Assembly: GCF_026016325.1 (NCBI RefSeq)
Contig: NZ_CP087203.1
Span: 3,348,001-3,412,000 of the forward strand
DNA from: Pseudomonas sp. B21-056
GTDB lineage: Bacteria > Pseudomonadota > Gammaproteobacteria > Pseudomonadales > Pseudomonadaceae
Length of the DNA stretch: 64,000 nucleotides
Direction of reading: 5' to 3'
Shown: piece after piece, positions 53,801-62,435 of the stretch
How positions within the stretch are numbered: position 1 is the stretch's first letter
Layout of the letters: each line of letters opens with the position of its first letter
The notes under the pieces: model-generated
Database searches by the model: none
Seen by the model: the letters and a program-made list of their open reading frames with translations, nothing else
What the model was told of the DNA's origin: nothing
Made by a program: the position numbers and the translations under genes

Positions 53801-55301
53801 GATCGAGCACATAGGTGTCGTTCCCCGCCCCGCCGATCAGCGTGTCCCGCCCGGCTCCGCCATTCAACACGTTGTCGCCGGCATTGCCGGTCAGCACGTT
53901 GCTAAAGGCGTTGCCGGTGCCGTTGATAGCAGAGGAGCCGGTCAGCGTGAGGTTTTCCAGATTAGCGCCCAGAGCCCAGCTTACCGAGGAACGCACCGTG
54001 TCGATTTCGCTGGCCAGGGTGCTGGTTTCGCTGACAACATCTTTGAGGTTATCAACCACGTAGGTGTCGTTGCCGGTACCGCCAATGAGGGTGTCGATGC
54101 CAACGCCACCGTCCAGCACGTTCGCACCCGCGTTGCCGGTGATGCGATTGTTCAGGGCATTGCCGGTACCATCGATACTGCCCGTGCCGCTCAGCGTCAG
54201 GATCTCGAGATTGGTGCCGAGGGTGTAGCTGATGGATGAGAGGACACTGTCGATTTCCGTCAGCGAGGCACTTTCCTCGGTGATCGTGTCTCCGATGTTG
54301 TCCACCACATAGATATCATTGCCCGCTCCGCCAATCATCGTATCCGCACCACCGAGACCATTCAGAACGTTGCCCAGTGCATTGCCTATCAGGGTATCGT
54401 CATTGACCGACCCGACTGCGTTTTCGATCTTGGCGCCATAAGCTATCGCCAGCCCTTCATTGAAGTCTTCCTGCGTATCCAGGTTCAGGAAGGCTTTGCC
54501 AATCTGGCTGAACGCCCCCTCATTCAAGTTGATACGAACCGCTGCCGCCTGATTACTGGCATTGATCGTGTCATTGCCGCCAGCGTCCCAGATCGTCTCG
54601 AAAACCGACTGGTCAGCCGCCCAGCTATAGGTGTTATTCCCAGTCTGCCACTGGGTGTTGGCGCCATAGAGACTCTGGATGGCGGCAATATCCAAGAGCA
54701 TGGGCGTGGTCGGCTCGTAGGAGTACGCGTTGGTGTAGCTCATGATCGTGTAGCGAACGTCATCGAACTGAGTATCAAGCACCGTAGCGTTTGACGAGCT
54801 TGGGGAGAACGAATGCTTGAGTCCGAGCGTATGACCGATCTCATGCATGAAGGTCAGGTAATCGTAGGTGCCCTGGGCGGGATGCGGGTCGTTGGTCACC
54901 GGTCCAATCCAGACATCACCGGCTGCGGCGCTTCGGCCGGGGAAATACCCCCAGGCCGCAGTGTTGGTGTCCATGTTGGAATAACCGCCGAATCGCAAGT
55001 CACCGACGTTGGTTGCAGTGTCGGTGACCGGTGTGAACTTGATGTTGGCGACCGAGCTCCATTCGCCAAGTGCACTGACAATGGCGTTTTTCTGCGCCGA
55101 CGGCAAGGCGTAGCTGGCCCTGTACTCATTGTCATCGCTATAGGAGCGGGCGAACAAGGAATTCATGGTCATGAAACTGTACGTCAGGGACGTAGTGGAC
55201 GCACCGTGAGTCCAATAAGTGCCATAGATCAAACTGTCGACTTGCGCATTGCCCGTCAGTCTTGCAGTTGAAACAGATGAATAACCAAGTGGGCTAGGCA
55301 T
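50850..55301 (-). CDS. Giant RTX metalloprotease-like secreted protein (M10 catalytic domain)
   Basis: 1483-residue secreted protein, cargo of the type I system encoded just upstream. An N-terminal serralysin-like domain with the zinc site [11 protein letters not shown] (His153, Glu154, His157, His163) and Met-turn IMSYTNAY (about 190) is followed by roughly 1,000 residues of hemolysin-type calcium-binding modules (GGAGNDTYVVDN, LTGNAANNVL). Parts of this region are near-identical 350-residue repeats. It ends NDLVA, like other type I secretion signals. No signal peptide. Typical serralysins have about 470-490 residues, so this is about three times longer and may act as a large adhesin-like protease or surface protein. 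ATG 55301 with AGGAAG 6-8 nt upstream; 121 bp after the outer-membrane channel gene. Confidence 0.9.
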   Translation of the reverse strand: MPSPLGYSSVSTARLTGNAQVDSLIYGTYWTHGASTTSLTYSFMTMNSLFARSYSDDNEYRASYALPSAQKNAIVSALGEWSSVANIKFTPVTDTATNVGDLRFGGYSNMDTNTAAWGYFPGRSAAAGDVWIGPVTNDPHPAQGTYDYLTFMHEIGHTLGLKHSFSPSSSNATVLDTQFDDVRYTIMSYTNAYSYEPTTPMLLDIAAIQSLYGANTQWQTGNNTYSWAADQSVFETIWDAGGNDTINASNQAAAVRINLNEGAFSQIGKAFLNLDTQEDFNEGLAIAYGAKIENAVGSVNDDTLIGNALGNVLNGLGGADTMIGGAGNDIYVVDNIGDTITEESASLTEIDSVLSSISYTLGTNLEILTLSGTGSIDGTGNALNNRITGNAGANVLDGGVGIDTLIGGTGNDTYVVDNLKDVVSETSTLASEIDTVRSSVSWALGANLENLTLTGSSAINGTGNAFSNVLTGNAGDNVLNGGAGRDTLIGGAGNDTYVLDQAGELALLQEQTGQGTDNLSLTYASSSLSSVVDLNLSSLVNVENVTLNGTGVFTVIGNSLDNSLVGNASVNTLQGGAGDDILDGRAGADILVGGIGDDTYVIDNLGDKVTELTDEGHDLIRTAVSYTLSTNVEDGQLLGIAAINLTGNTLDNVLTGNAAANVLNGLGGADTMIGGAGNDTYVVDNLSDTITEAGASLTEIDSVVSSISYTLGTNLEILTLSGTGSIDGTGNALNNRITGNAGANVLDGGVGIDTLIGGTGNDTYVVDNLKDVVSETSTLASEIDTVRSSVSWALGANLENLTLTGSSAINGTGNALSNVLTGNAGDNVLNGGAGRDTLIGGAGNDTYVLDQAGELALLQEQTGQGTDSLSLTYASSSLSSVVDLNLSSLVNVENVTLNGTGVFTVIGNSLDNSLVGNASVNTLQGGAGDDILDGRAGADILVGGIGDDTYVIDNLGDKVTELTDEGHDLIRTAVSYTLSTNVEDGQLLGIAAINLTGNALDNVLTGNAAANVLNGLAGADTMIGGAGNDTYVVDNLGDTITEAGASLTEIDSVVSSISYTLGTNLEILTLSGTGSIDGTGNALNNRITGNAGANVLDGGVGIDTLIGGTGNDTYVVDNLKDVVSETSTLASEIDTVRSSVNWALGANLENLTLTGTAAINGTGNALGNVLTGNAGNNVLDGGVGRDTLIGGAGNDTYVVDNLGDTVTELADEGRDLVRTSVSHTLSTNVEDGQLLGIAAINLVGNASDNSLLGNSAANVLSGLDGADTLDGGAGADTLIGGTGNDTYIVDNLKDIVSEASTLDSEIDTVRSSVSWTLGANLESLTLTGTALINGTGNALDNVLTGNAASNTLNGGAGNDQLDGGAGNDLLIGGIGTDTLNGGAGADRFVFSALNELGIGDARDVILDFNRLQGDKLDLSKLDANSLATGLNKFSFIDAADFSGAGQLRFVDHVLSGNIDGSLGADFEIQLVGVNTFSANDLVA
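51708..54240. repeat. Near-identical 1,050-bp tandem repeats within the RTX gene
   Basis: The same sequence recurs at exactly 1,050-bp steps: for example the line beginning TAGGTGTCGTTGCCGG is found at 51961, 53011 and 54061, and the stretch at 52741 returns at 53791. About 2.4 copies are present, differing by only scattered bases between 52.2 and 54.2 kb and more in the first partial copy. One unit equals 350 codons, so copy number can change without breaking the frame. Confidence 0.9.
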
Positions 55302-55422
55302 GCAAAGCTTCCTGTAAGCAAATCTGCGACCTTTCCTGGGACGCGGCCGCTGCAGAGATCATGGTGTTGGAAAATGGCGACATTGATATCACCATGCCAC
55401 TAATTTTGCAATTCTGACGCTA

Positions 55423-56733
55423 TTATTTTGGCGCGACAAGCCATTGGTTAGCCTGGCGAATATCCCCATCCCCCAACCTGCCACTCCAGCGATGCAGCAC
55501 AAGCAAACTGGTGACGAATCGATACTGGGACTGATAGAAATCACGCCGTGCGCGAGACTCTTCCTTGATGCTGTCCAAGACGTCGACGGCGTTCTTGACG
55601 CCATACCCGAAAGCTTTTTCCGTGGCTATCCGTGATTTTTCAGCGGACTCCAGCGCGTGGCGCGTTGCCTTGATCCGGCTGAGTTCGGCCGTCATCCCGA
55701 GATAGGCGGTGCGGGTTTCCTTGATCACCTGGCGCCGCAAGGCTTCCAGCTCTTGCTGAGCGGCTTCCTTGTCGCTTTCGGACGTGGATACCCGGGCGCT
55801 GGTGGATCCACCACTGTAGAGCGGCACCTGCAGATCCAGGGAGGCGACGAGGTTGTCCGAGCGCGGTGTTACCGCGCCCTCATAGCCGATGTCGCTGCGT
55901 TGCGCCGTCAGGTTCAGGCCCAGGCGGGGCAGATGGCCGGCCCTGGCTTCGCCGATGGCCGCCTCGGCGGCACGGATGCTGTGCTCGCGGGCATGCAGGG
56001 CCGGGTTGCTGTCGAGTGCCGTCTGCACCCAATAGTCCGGGGTTTGCGCCGGCAGACTGAAGGCAGGGTTATCGCCGATGCGCTTGAACGGCTCCTGGAC
56101 ATCGCGCCCTACCAATTCGGAAATGGCTTCCCGACTGACCTGGACCTTGTTGCCGGCTTCGATCTCGTCCGCCTTGAGCGCATCCACCCGCGCCTCAAGG
56201 TCAAGCGTATCGGTCACCATCGCCATCTGCCGCGCATACAGCGCATTGACGCGCTTGAGGTTGCGCTCGGTCGCTTCCAGTTCGCTGCGCACCAGGGACA
56301 GTTCATCCTCCGCCGCGAGCACCGCGAAGTAGCGTTCGGACAAGTCGATACTGGATTGCACCTGGGTGTCGTCGGATTCGTATTCGCTCTGCCGGGCCAG
56401 TTCGATGTATTTCTGGTAGCTGCGCCAGACCTGCGGGTCGTAGATCACCTGACTGAGCGCCACGGCCATGCGCTTGCCGTTGTACTGGATACGGCTCAGG
56501 TCATCGTCACGCCGGCCGCGATTGACACTGCCGCTTGCGTTGAGCTGTGGCAGCAGTTGGCCCAGGGCCGCACGCTCGTTGCCCTCCCCGCTATGGATCC
56601 GGGCTTGCGCCCGCAGAATGCGCGGATCGGCACCCTGCGCTTCCTGATGAAGCTGCCACAGGTCTATGGAAGTGTCCTCGGCAATAGCGCCAAGCGACAT
56701 GAGGAGCAGACAGATCGCGATCAGAGACTTCAT
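55423..56733 (-). CDS. Second type I secretion outer-membrane protein (TolC family)
   Basis: 436-residue TolC-like channel, paralogue of AprF. Signal peptide to about residue 18 (ICLLLMSLGAIAE), two OEP repeats (QEAQGADPRILRAQARI near the N terminus; SLDLQVPLYSGGSTSARV in the middle, a motif shared with AprF). ATG 56733 lies 1 nt after the stop of the adaptor gene. Last exporter gene before the RTX protease. Confidence 0.92.
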   Translation of the reverse strand: MKSLIAICLLLMSLGAIAEDTSIDLWQLHQEAQGADPRILRAQARIHSGEGNERAALGQLLPQLNASGSVNRGRRDDDLSRIQYNGKRMAVALSQVIYDPQVWRSYQKYIELARQSEYESDDTQVQSSIDLSERYFAVLAAEDELSLVRSELEATERNLKRVNALYARQMAMVTDTLDLEARVDALKADEIEAGNKVQVSREAISELVGRDVQEPFKRIGDNPAFSLPAQTPDYWVQTALDSNPALHAREHSIRAAEAAIGEARAGHLPRLGLNLTAQRSDIGYEGAVTPRSDNLVASLDLQVPLYSGGSTSARVSTSESDKEAAQQELEALRRQVIKETRTAYLGMTAELSRIKATRHALESAEKSRIATEKAFGYGVKNAVDVLDSIKEESRARRDFYQSQYRFVTSLLVLHRWSGRLGDGDIRQANQWLVAPK

Positions 56734-56734
56734 G

Positions 56735-58054
56735 TCAGTCCTCGATCAACGAACGAGCAAAAGCATTGCTGGCTGGTTGCATCAAGTACTGCAACAGCGT
56801 CCGCTCGCCGGTATTGATCAGCACTTCGACCGGCATGCCCGGCACCAGGGTCAAGCCGCCCAGCGTCTGACGCCCCTTGTCGGTCATCGCCACCCTTGCC
56901 AGGTAATACGGCGCGCCGGTGTCCTTGTTGATCAGGCGATCGGCGGATACCTGCACCAGTTGCCCTTCGACGACTGGCGTAGCGCTGTTCTTGAACGCAC
57001 TGAAACGAATGTTTGCCAACTTGCCCACGGCAATCCGGTCGATGTCCATCGGCGAAACCTGGGCTTCGACGATCAGCTCTTCGTTGGCCGGGACGATGTC
57101 CAGCAACGCCGTGCCGGGACTGACCACCGCACCCAGGGTATGGACGGTCATGCCCATGACCATGCCCGACTCGGGTGCGAGGATGTCGGTGCGCTGGTCG
57201 CGATCCTGCAGGGTCGCCAGCCGCTCGCGCAGCTCGTACACCTTGGTGCGGGCATCACCCAACAGGCCGGCGACTTCGCTGGCAAAGGTCTTCTTCAGTT
57301 GCAGAATCTTCAGCGTCGCCTCGTCGACATTGACCCGCGCCTGGGCAATCTGGGACTGGCTTTCGGCAATTTCCGCCTGCAGGCGGGAGAGACTGCGCTC
57401 CTGCTCGCGCAGACGCTGCTTGTCTACGTAGCCCTCGGCGAGCAGCGCTCGCAAATCGACAATCTCATCCTGGTAGGACGCTGCCAGCATCTGCTTGCTG
57501 GCGATGATGGTCTTGAAGCCGCGAATCTGTTCTTCGATTTGTCCGATGGTCTTTTCCTGTAGGCCGATTTCCCCCAGCAAGGAGTTCCGCCGGGCCTGAA
57601 AGATCCGTGCTTCACTGTCACGGGCCTCATGCACTCGCGGATCAGCGGGATCCAGGGTCGGCACGGCGGTCGGCTCGGGCAGTGCGTCCCGCTCGGCCTC
57701 CAGTCGGGCCTGCAACTCGAGCGCGGCGATCAACTGGCTACGCATGGCTTCCATTTCCGAGCGCGCCTGGGTGTTGTCGAGCACCAGCAACACATCGCCA
57801 GCGCTCACCCGATCGCCGTCATGAACGCGCAGTTCGCGGACGATGCCGCCTTCAAGATGCTGTACGGTCTTGCGGTAACTTTTGACCGTGACCACGCCCG
57901 GCGCCAATGCGGCACTGTCGAGCGGCGCCAGGCTGGCCCAGCCGCCGAACAGGCCGAAAGTGACCAATAGCATGAGGTAGCCGATGCGTCGTGCCGGTCC
58001 ATCATCGATCGGCAGCGCGGGCACGTGGGCGGATGAAGGTTGATTGTTTTGCAT
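56735..58054 (-). CDS. Second type I secretion membrane-fusion protein (HlyD family)
   Basis: 439-residue periplasmic adaptor, paralogue of AprE: one membrane segment at about 25-45 (IGYLMLLVTFGLFGGWASLAPLD), the YRKTVQHLEGGIV strand of the lipoyl region, a long coiled coil, and the C-terminal barrel with VEVLINTGERTLLQYL. The frame is open to 58114, overlapping the ABC gene, but ATG 58054 gives the normal N terminus and a 19-bp gap to the ABC gene. Confidence 0.92.
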   Translation of the reverse strand: MQNNQPSSAHVPALPIDDGPARRIGYLMLLVTFGLFGGWASLAPLDSAALAPGVVTVKSYRKTVQHLEGGIVRELRVHDGDRVSAGDVLLVLDNTQARSEMEAMRSQLIAALELQARLEAERDALPEPTAVPTLDPADPRVHEARDSEARIFQARRNSLLGEIGLQEKTIGQIEEQIRGFKTIIASKQMLAASYQDEIVDLRALLAEGYVDKQRLREQERSLSRLQAEIAESQSQIAQARVNVDEATLKILQLKKTFASEVAGLLGDARTKVYELRERLATLQDRDQRTDILAPESGMVMGMTVHTLGAVVSPGTALLDIVPANEELIVEAQVSPMDIDRIAVGKLANIRFSAFKNSATPVVEGQLVQVSADRLINKDTGAPYYLARVAMTDKGRQTLGGLTLVPGMPVEVLINTGERTLLQYLMQPASNAFARSLIED

Positions 58055-58073
58055 GAAAGGGTTCGTCCGCTGC

Positions 58074-59789
58074 TTACGATTGAATCGCGGTGGCCGGCTG
58101 GACCGCGGGCGCAACGCCCTGCAATCGCGCCAGGACCTTGTCCCGCGGGCCGAACAGACTCAGCTCGCCCTGATTGAGCACCAACAACTTGTCCACCTGC
58201 GCCAGCACTCCGGAACGATGGGTGATGACAAATACCGTGGCCCGACTCTGCCGGAGTTTATGCAGGGCTTCGGCAAGCATTTTTTCGCCGGCGTCATCCA
58301 GGTTGGAGTTGGGCTCGTCGAGTATCACCAGGCGCGGTTCGCCGTATAAAGCACGGGCCAGGCCGACGCGTTGACGCTGGCCGCCGGATAATCCACCGCC
58401 ATTGGCACCGATCACGGTGTCGTAGCCCTCGGGCAATTGCAGCACCAGTTCATGCACACCGGCCATGCGCGCGGCGGCGACCACAGCAGGCGCGTTCGCC
58501 GGGCCGAAACGCGAGATATTCTGGCTGATGGTGCCCTCGAACAATTCGATGTCCTGGGGCAGATAACCGATGTACTGGCCCAATTCATCGCGGCGCCATT
58601 GACTGATGTCCGCATCGTCCAGGCGCACGGTACCGGCCTGGCTTGGCCAGATCCCCAACAGTGCCCGGGCCAGGGTTGATTTGCCGGCACCGCTGGGGCC
58701 AATGATGCCGACCACTTCCCCTGCGGCAACCTGGAAGCCCAGGCCGCGGATGATCGGTTTGCGCGCGTCGGGGGCGCCGACCGACAGCCCTTCGACACGA
58801 ATCGCCCCCTCCGGCGCGGGCAACGGCATGCGCTCGGGCTCTGCGGCAACCTTGACCAGCAATTCATGGAGCCGGGCGTACTGCGAGCGTGCCCCGAGAA
58901 AACCCTTCCACACGCCGATCATCTGGTCGATAGGCGCCAATGCACGTCCCAGCAAAATCGAGCCGGCAATCATCAATCCAGGCGAAATCTGGTGGGTGAT
59001 CGTCAAATAGGCGCCCAGGCCCAGCACCAGGGACTGGACGATCTGACGGAATGTCCTGGACACCGCCGAAATGGTTGCACCGCGATCGCTGGCCAGGCTC
59101 TGCAGGACCAGGACCTCATGGATCCGCCGACTCCAGTGCTGGCGCAGGCTTGCAAGCATGCCCATGGATTCGACCACTTCGGCATTGCGCAGGCTCTTGG
59201 TGATGAATGTGGTAGCGGTCATCTGCTCGCGGTTAGCTGCCTGCAACGGTGAGCGCGTGAGCTTTTCGTTGGCGAAAGCCAATGCACCCAGCAACAATGC
59301 GCTCAGTATCCCCATCCAACCGTACCAGGGATGAAAAACGAACATGACGCCCAGGTAGATTGGAATCCAGGGCGCATCGAAAAATGCAAAGAGGCCGTTA
59401 CCGGTCAGGAACTGGCGCAAGGCGCTCAGATCGCTCAATGGTTGGGCCGAGGCGTTCATGCCACCGGTATTGAGTGCCTGCTTGAAACTGGCATCGAACA
59501 GCCGCTGCCCCAGCAATGAGTCCAGGCGCGTACTGACTCGCACCATTATTCGCGAGCGCACCCACTCCAGGCCGCCCATCGTGGTCATCAACAGCAACAT
59601 GATCAGCGTCAGCATCAACAAGGTCGACAGGCTGGCGCTGCCGACCGCGCGGTCATACACCTGCAGCATGTAGAACGACGGCACCAGCATCAGCAAATTG
59701 ACGAAGAAACTGAAAAAGCCAACGGACAGAAAACTGCCCTTGCAGAGGGCAAGAGCGCTTTCCAGCTCGGTCCGGGGTTGGGCTGACAT
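58074..59789 (-). CDS. Second type I secretion ABC transporter (PrtD-like)
   Basis: 571-residue exporter, paralogue of AprD and without a peptidase-like N-terminal domain. Membrane domain with FYMLQVYDRAVGS near the start; ATPase with Walker A GPSGAGKST, signature LSGGQRQR and Walker B LVILDEPNSNLD. First gene of the operon ABC-adaptor-channel-RTX protease. ATG 59789 has AGG about 9 nt upstream. Confidence 0.94.
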   Translation of the reverse strand: MSAQPRTELESALALCKGSFLSVGFFSFFVNLLMLVPSFYMLQVYDRAVGSASLSTLLMLTLIMLLLMTTMGGLEWVRSRIMVRVSTRLDSLLGQRLFDASFKQALNTGGMNASAQPLSDLSALRQFLTGNGLFAFFDAPWIPIYLGVMFVFHPWYGWMGILSALLLGALAFANEKLTRSPLQAANREQMTATTFITKSLRNAEVVESMGMLASLRQHWSRRIHEVLVLQSLASDRGATISAVSRTFRQIVQSLVLGLGAYLTITHQISPGLMIAGSILLGRALAPIDQMIGVWKGFLGARSQYARLHELLVKVAAEPERMPLPAPEGAIRVEGLSVGAPDARKPIIRGLGFQVAAGEVVGIIGPSGAGKSTLARALLGIWPSQAGTVRLDDADISQWRRDELGQYIGYLPQDIELFEGTISQNISRFGPANAPAVVAAARMAGVHELVLQLPEGYDTVIGANGGGLSGGQRQRVGLARALYGEPRLVILDEPNSNLDDAGEKMLAEALHKLRQSRATVFVITHRSGVLAQVDKLLVLNQGELSLFGPRDKVLARLQGVAPAVQPATAIQS

Positions 59790-60255
59790 GGTTCATTACC
59801 TGAGGTCGACCTAGTGTCAACCTGTGAAAATCGTAGTAATCACTGGCGCATGAACGCCTTGAGGAACGTCGGCAGACGCCTCTGAAGCGCCCGCGCGGTT
59901 TGAGCTGCCTGCGTTGTATCGGCAGGGGCCGTACGGTTCTGAAGGGGGAAAATAAAAATTGCACGACGGATCGTCCAAGGCAGCCCGGTGCTGATCCATA
60001 CGCCTCGAAACAGATATGCCACCCGTTCGCCGGACAAGGGTCAACACACAAGACCCACGGCAACGGAATGATCTATACCTACAGAAATACGCAGTCAGGC
60101 CAAGGCGACCGAATTGACCTGTCTGGATGAAGCGATCATGGCGAGGCCGTTTCCGGATGCGCACGTTGCATGCCTCAATGACTTGCGAGGTGCTGTTTCA
60201 CCGCGCCGGCCACGGTAGAATGCCGCACCCTTTTTCAATGCCTGAAGTATCGATC
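59790..60255. other. Divergent promoter region, no gene seen
   Basis: 466 bp between the second type I secretion operon (leftward) and the solute-binding protein gene (rightward). Frames here are open but short and without ribosome sites. An A/T-rich tract (AAAATAAAAATTG near 59950) could mark a promoter. The extension of the rightward frame back to 60127 has no signal-peptide character and was not accepted as coding. Confidence 0.5.
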
Positions 60256-61020
60256 ATGAGCCGGATCACCTGCGTGTTGAATGTTTGCTCCAAAGCACTT
60301 TCAAGGCTTTGCCTGTTGCTATCGCTGCTGGTCGTCCACACAGCACACAGCGAGCCCAAGCCGATTGAGCTGCACATCCTGGATGCGCCGCCGCTGACCT
60401 TCGTCAACGACCCCAGGGGCTACGGCATCGTCGGCGATATCGGCGTGCAAGCCATGATCAAGGCCGGTTATGCGGTGAAAATCCATGTATTGCCCTGGGC
60501 CAGGGCACAAAAACATGTCAGCGAGGAACGAGATCATCTGATCACGCCCCTGTCGCGCATCCCCGGGCGTGAAGACCACTTCACCTGGATCGCCAACATC
60601 ATGCCGATGGAGCGGGCCTTTTTCAGCCTTGACCGGCAGGTGAGCAACTTTGCGCAGGCCAGGGAAACCTACCGCAAGATCGGCGTCGGCCTGGGCAGTG
60701 CGCAGGAAGAGATCCTCCGTACCGAGGGGTTCAGCAACGATCAGATCTACCCGCTGGCCATCGGTGACAACCCCGCCCAGATGCTGCTGATGGGGCGTAT
60801 CGACGCCTGGTTCAACGGCGTTCCGGAAAGCCGCTACATCTGGCCGAAGGTGTCCACGCGCAAGCTGCTCATAAGCCCGGTCAACAGCCATGCCGACCTT
60901 TACCTGGCCTGTTCGAAGCAATGTTCTCCAAAAATGGTCGAGGCCTTGCGCGAGGCCGTCGAGGCGCTGCGCGAGGACGGTACTATCGAGCGCGTGCATG
61001 ACCTCTACCTGCCGCAATAA
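60256..61020 (+). CDS. Periplasmic solute-binding protein (family 3-like, orphan)
   Basis: 254 residues from ATG 60256, with a signal peptide (LLLSLLVVHTAHSEP) to about residue 33 and a small type 2 periplasmic-binding fold resembling the amino-acid-binding (SBP_bac_3/TransABC-like) family: VLPWARAQKHVSEERDH, then a hinge, DAWFNGVPESRYIW and a C-terminal VEALRE helix. No permease or ATPase gene is adjacent. Proteins of this type without a transporter often act in signalling or have unknown roles. Upstream sequence to 60127 is in frame but unlikely to be translated. Confidence 0.8.
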   Translation: MSRITCVLNVCSKALSRLCLLLSLLVVHTAHSEPKPIELHILDAPPLTFVNDPRGYGIVGDIGVQAMIKAGYAVKIHVLPWARAQKHVSEERDHLITPLSRIPGREDHFTWIANIMPMERAFFSLDRQVSNFAQARETYRKIGVGLGSAQEEILRTEGFSNDQIYPLAIGDNPAQMLLMGRIDAWFNGVPESRYIWPKVSTRKLLISPVNSHADLYLACSKQCSPKMVEALREAVEALREDGTIERVHDLYLPQ

Positions 61021-61167
61021 CCAGAGGGCACCTCGCCACGCTTCATTTGCAAGCGGACGGCGCTTATATCATTCCGAATGATAGTTACCTTTACTTCGTT
61101 CGATTCGTTCCCCCGTATCCCGCCACGCATCATCCGCCCATCTCAATACACTTGGCGGATGCTATCC

Positions 61168-62420
61168 ATGGAACACTCACTTTCAAAACTGCGCTTTCCC
61201 CTTGCACTGCTGGCGGTGCTGGTGATGAGCGCCTGTGGCAAGACACCTGACACGGCAGTGTCCATGCCGGCCGCCAAGGTCAGTGTGGCCAAGGTACTGG
61301 AACAGCCGGTCAACGAATGGGATGAGTTCACCGGGCGCCTCGAAGCACCGGAAACCGTGGAGATTCGTCCACGGGTTTCAGGGCAGATCGACGAAGTGGC
61401 CTTCACCGAAGGCGCGCTGGTCAAGAAAGGCGACCTGCTGTTCCAGATCGACCCTCGCCCCTTCCAGGCTGAAGTGCGTCGTCTCGAAGCCCAACTGGCC
61501 CAGGCCCGCGCCACGGCCACCCGCAGCGAGAACGAAGCCCAGCGTGGCGAACGCCTGCGCCAGAGCAATGCCATTTCCGCCGAGCTGGCAGACTCGCGCA
61601 CCAGCGCCGCCCAGGAAGCCCGTGCCGCCGCCGCAGCGATTCAGGCGCAATTGGACCTGGCCAAGCTGAACCTGAGCTTCACCCGGGTCACCTCGCCCAT
61701 CAACGGTCGCGTCAGCCGTGCGGAAATCACCGCCGGCAACCTGGTGACCGCCGATGTGACCGCGCTCACCAGCGTGGTTTCCACCGACAAGGTCTACGCC
61801 TACTTCGACGCCGACGAGCGTGTCTTTCTCAAATACACCCAACTCGCCCGCCAGGGCCAGCGCGGCCAGGCCACGCCGGTCTACATGGGCCTGTCCAACG
61901 AGGACGGCAACCCGCACCAGGGCCAGATGAACTTCATCGACAACCAGGTCAACCCGCAGACCGGCACCATCCGTGGCCGCGCCGTGTTCGACAACAAGGA
62001 CGGCGCCTACACCCCGGCCTGTATGCCCGGCTGAAGCTGGTGGGCAGTGGCACCTACTCCGCCGTGCTGATCAACGACGAAGCCGTGGGCACCGACCTGG
62101 GCAAGAAATTCGTGCTGGTGATGGACGCCGACAACAAGCCGGCGTATCGCCCCGTCGAGCTGGGGCCGAAGATCGAAGGCCTGCGCATCGTACGTAGCGG
62201 CCTGAGCAAGGACGACACCATCATCGTCAAGGGGCTGCAACGGGCTCGCCCAGGAGCACCGGTCACGCCTGAAGTCGTGCCGATGGCCAGCGAACAGACC
62301 CTCGCCGCCCTGGCTCAACAACGCAAAGCGCTCGAAGCCAGCAACCTGCCCCAAGTCGCGCCGTCCAAGGCGACATCCACGGCGGCGGGAAAACTGGCCG
62401 TTGCGACCCCACGCGGTTAA
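61168..62420 (+). pseudogene. mexE: RND efflux membrane-fusion protein MexE, frameshifted
   Basis: Periplasmic adaptor of a MexEF-type RND efflux pump. The N-terminal part (61168-62034) is a lipoprotein-type adaptor (lipobox MSACG; GRLEAPETVEIRPRVSGQID; GALVKKGDLLFQIDPRPFQ) and runs into a stop after PACMPG. In the next frame the protein continues RLKLVGSGTYSAVLINDEAV to PRG at 62420. Inserting one G in the CCCGG run at 62012-62017 restores PGLYARLKLVG, the expected family sequence. Either a real 1-bp deletion has inactivated the gene or the base is a sequencing error. mexF follows 15 bp later. Confidence 0.88.
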
Positions 62421-62435
62421 GGAACTGAACTCAAG

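Noticed and set aside
51708..54240. CRISPR-like or satellite array
   Set aside because: The 1,050-bp unit is coding, in frame and made of RTX modules; there are no short repeats with unique spacers.
60127..60255. N-terminal extension of the solute-binding protein
   Set aside because: It precedes a good signal peptide and is Arg/His-rich without a ribosome site; it would place the signal peptide internally.
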